Of a DNA stretch of 64,000 bases, positions 62,129 to 64,000 are shown in pieces (positions within the stretch are counted from its first letter, which is position 1; every line of letters begins with the position of its first letter). Source of the DNA: Myxococcota bacterium (GTDB taxonomy: Bacteria > Myxococcota_A > Bradymonadia > UBA7976 > UBA1532). The DNA lies in contig CAUJDF010000074.1 in the NCBI GenBank assembly GCA_963169045.1, forward strand, positions 1 to 64,000. Direction: 5' to 3'. The notes under the pieces are model-generated. The model worked only from the letters and a program-made list of their open reading frames with translations, did no database searches and was not told the origin of the DNA. Both the position numbers and the translations under genes were made by a program.

Positions 62129-62941
62129 ATGAAGATGCCGATCATCCTCGGAGGGGCCCTCGCCCCGCGGACCGCCGATCTCGGCATGGACGTCTTCCTC
62201 GCCGAGGCCGAGGCGCTGCCGCCCCTGCCCCAGTCCTGCGTCGATCTCGTGGGCCTGCTCGCGGGCGAGACGCCGGCGCCGGCGTCGGCCCTGGTGCTGC
62301 TCGAGAGCGATCCGCGGCTCGTCCGCGCGACGCTGTGGGCCGTGCCGCCCGAGATGGCGCTCACGGGTCTCACCGACGCGTGGCACCAGCTCGGGTGCGA
62401 CGCGGTCCTCGCTTTCGCGTTGCGCGGCTCGCTGCTCGAGCACCTGCGGGCCTGGGAGCCGCCGGGCGACCAGGAGCTCTGGCGCCACGGCGTCGCCACC
62501 GCCGGTGCCGCCCGCGCGCTCGCCCGCGCCGCCGGCGTGGCGGCGCCGCTGCTCGCCTACGCCGCCGGCGCGCTGTACCGCACCGGCGAGGCGCTGGTCG
62601 AGCACGTCGCCCGCCAGGGCATCCGCGGCCGGCGACGGCGCCTGCAGACCGGCGCCGAGCTGCCCTGGGTCGACCGCGAGGCCCTCGGCGCGGCCCTCCT
62701 CGAGCGATGGGGCCTGCCGCGCGTCGTCGTGGCCGCCGTCGGCCGCCGGGGCGATCCGATGGCGCCGCCGCTCGCCCGCCTCGTCTCGCGCGCCACGCTC
62801 TGCGCCCGCGCCGCCGGCTTCGGCACCGAGAACGCCGATCTGACCCCGCTCGACTTCATCCCGCCGCCGCTCGACGAGGGCGCGCGCGCCGCCGTCGCCG
62901 AGGTCAACGTCTGCGAAGCGGTGCTCGCCCGCCCCGCCTGA
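62129..62941 (+). CDS. Degenerate HDOD-domain protein
   Basis: 270 residues from ATG 62129 (62135 also possible). The HDOD pattern is LPPLPQSCVDLVGLLAGE, LESDPRLVRATLWAV, LGCDAVLAFALRGSLLEHL, ELWRHGVATAGAARALARAAG and LLAYAAGALYRTGEALVEHVA; the usual H-D-I-G is Y-R-T-G here, so no phosphohydrolase activity is expected. HDOD proteins act as signalling scaffolds in cyclic-nucleotide or stress circuits. It is divergent from the SIR2 gene and ends base-to-base with the PEGA gene. Confidence 0.8.
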   Translation: MKMPIILGGALAPRTADLGMDVFLAEAEALPPLPQSCVDLVGLLAGETPAPASALVLLESDPRLVRATLWAVPPEMALTGLTDAWHQLGCDAVLAFALRGSLLEHLRAWEPPGDQELWRHGVATAGAARALARAAGVAAPLLAYAAGALYRTGEALVEHVARQGIRGRRRRLQTGAELPWVDREALGAALLERWGLPRVVVAAVGRRGDPMAPPLARLVSRATLCARAAGFGTENADLTPLDFIPPPLDEGARAAVAEVNVCEAVLARPA

Positions 62942-64000
62942 TCAATTGCCGCGCTTCTGCAGAGGGAACTCGAGCTTCAGCTCGGTCTGGTCCTTCCACT
63001 CGACGACCTCGCGCTGCTCGCGATAGCCGTCCTTGCGGAGGAGGAGCAGGAAGCGCTCCTTGTCGCGGTCGAGGTTGCGGCGCGTGATCGGCGTGTCGCC
63101 CACGTACTTGCCGTCGAGGTACACCTCGGCGCCGACGGGCTCGCTGTGCACGTGCAGCGTGCCGAGCGCCTTCTTGAGGAAGATGCGGCGGCGCACCTCC
63201 GCGCCGGACGCCGCCTCCTCGGGGCTCACGTTGACCACTTCGGTGTGCCGCTCGAATCCCGACAGGTCGAGCACGAGGGTGTGATTGGCGCCGGTGCTCA
63301 GCCCGGTCAGCGTGGCCGGCGTCTCCTGCGCGGTCTCCTTGCCGTCGAGCGTGACCCGCGCCCCGCGCGGCACGCTGTCGAGCACCAGCGTCGCCGTCCG
63401 CGGCGCCTCGTCGGCGAGCAGCGTCGGCAGGAACGTCGCCGCCGCATACGTCCCGAGCGCCAGCAGCACCAGCGCGGTGATGCCGGCCGGCGTGGCGAGC
63501 CAGCGCCCCAACCGCTTGAAACGGCTCGGTTTTCTGAGCGCCGTCGCGCTCATCGACTGCACGCTGAGCGTCGGCCGCGCGGCCTCGGGCGACCGGTTTT
63601 GCGGCTTGGGCGACGGCGCGGGCGGCGGCGACTCGACGGGCGCCGGCCGTGCGTTGCGGGCCGCGGCCTCCGCGCCGGACGGCGCGGGACGCGCTTGCGG
63701 CGTCGGCATCGCATCGAGGTTGCGCGGCGGCGTGAGCGGGCGCGTCGGGGCGGCCTCCTCCGGCGCTTCGCGCCGCGCGGGCACGGGCGGCGCCGGCGCG
63801 CGCGGCGGGGGGCGCGGTGGCGGCTGCGGATCGCGGATGGAGGGGCGCGCCAGCGACGATCGCGCGGGTGGCGGGGGCGCCGGCGTCGGCGGCAGGTCGA
63901 ACTGCGCCGTCGGGTCGTCGACGCCGCCGCGGGCCTGGGCCTCGGCGCGGCGGACCACCTCCGCCGGATCGAGGTCGAGGACCGCGGTCGTGTCCTCGTC
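62942..64000 (-). CDS. PEGA-domain membrane protein, 5'-truncated by window edge
   Basis: The frame is open to the last base of the window, so the N-terminus lies outside; 352 residues are visible. The visible start is a low-complexity Pro/Ala/Arg region (about 160 residues), then one membrane helix (LGRWLATPAGITALVLLALGTYAA), then two PEGA domains (VLDSVPRGARVTLDGKETA and VHSEPVGAEVYLDGKYVGD). This layout is common in myxobacterial serine/threonine kinases whose kinase domain precedes the helix, so the missing part may be a kinase; that is inference. PEGA domains bind surface glycans or proteins in the periplasm. Confidence 0.78.
   Translation of the reverse strand, partial: DEDTTAVLDLDPAEVVRRAEAQARGGVDDPTAQFDLPPTPAPPPPARSSLARPSIRDPQPPPRPPPRAPAPPVPARREAPEEAAPTRPLTPPRNLDAMPTPQARPAPSGAEAAARNARPAPVESPPPAPSPKPQNRSPEAARPTLSVQSMSATALRKPSRFKRLGRWLATPAGITALVLLALGTYAAATFLPTLLADEAPRTATLVLDSVPRGARVTLDGKETAQETPATLTGLSTGANHTLVLDLSGFERHTEVVNVSPEEAASGAEVRRRIFLKKALGTLHVHSEPVGAEVYLDGKYVGDTPITRRNLDRDKERFLLLLRKDGYREQREVVEWKDQTELKLEFPLQKRGN

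Overview
The window is very GC-rich, almost fully coding DNA. Large secreted or lipoprotein-type genes with PDAAP-like linkers and C-x-N-G-x-D-D-D-x-D-G repeats, hopanoid genes, a TamA/TamB pair, PilZ, HDOD and PEGA proteins and an NtrC-type regulator together suggest a Gram-negative Myxococcota-like (former Deltaproteobacteria) organism. This is inference from gene content; no rRNA or species marker is present.

Region 1 (1-5790) is an accessory island. It holds the 3' end of an IS5-type transposase, a GIY-YIG-like small protein, a tRNA-like sequence with an unpaired anticodon arm, a coiled-coil plus winged-helix protein, a complete IS1595-type transposase and a visibly AT-richer AAA ATPase. 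An unknown protein and an internally shortened GNAT protein follow.

Region 2 (5792-15067, all minus strand) runs from a giant repeat-rich secreted protein through an ATP-grasp ligase and an ArsC/Spx-like reductase to squalene-hopene cyclase and the hopanoid nucleosidase-like HpnG. Region 3 (15300-31669) mixes a GNAT protein, a small membrane-anchored protein, a YdjM-like hydrolase, a Svf1/CrtC-like lipocalin protein and a sulfatase-fold enzyme with an altered active-site motif. It continues with a TamB-like and a long TamA-like gene overlapping by one base, an exported protein, and lspA-lgt followed by a Cys-rich lipoprotein.

Region 4 (31691-35566) holds two glycosyltransferases, a rhomboid protease and a membrane protein. 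Region 5 (35547-43537) is a split respiratory complex I cluster, nuoE-F-J-K-L-M-N, without A-D, G, H and I. Region 6 (43668-56414) starts with a PilZ-receiver fusion. A six-gene minus-strand string follows: lipoprotein, SGNH, MBOAT, GT2, flippase-like, lipoprotein. The two end lipoproteins are clear paralogues bracketing an envelope-glycan acylation module. A methyltransferase and a GT39-like glycosyltransferase come next.

Region 7 (56415-64000) holds an NtrC-type regulator, an outer-membrane barrel protein, a second GT39-like protein, a SIR2 plus helical-repeat protein (possible NADase-type defence protein), a degenerate HDOD protein, and a PEGA-domain protein cut by the window end.

The strongest leads for something undescribed are the paralogous-lipoprotein/MBOAT/SGNH string, the SIR2-repeat protein beside an HDOD gene, the orphan AAA ATPase between mobile elements, and the 1654-residue mosaic protein with an apparent alpha/alpha-toroid core close to the hopanoid genes.
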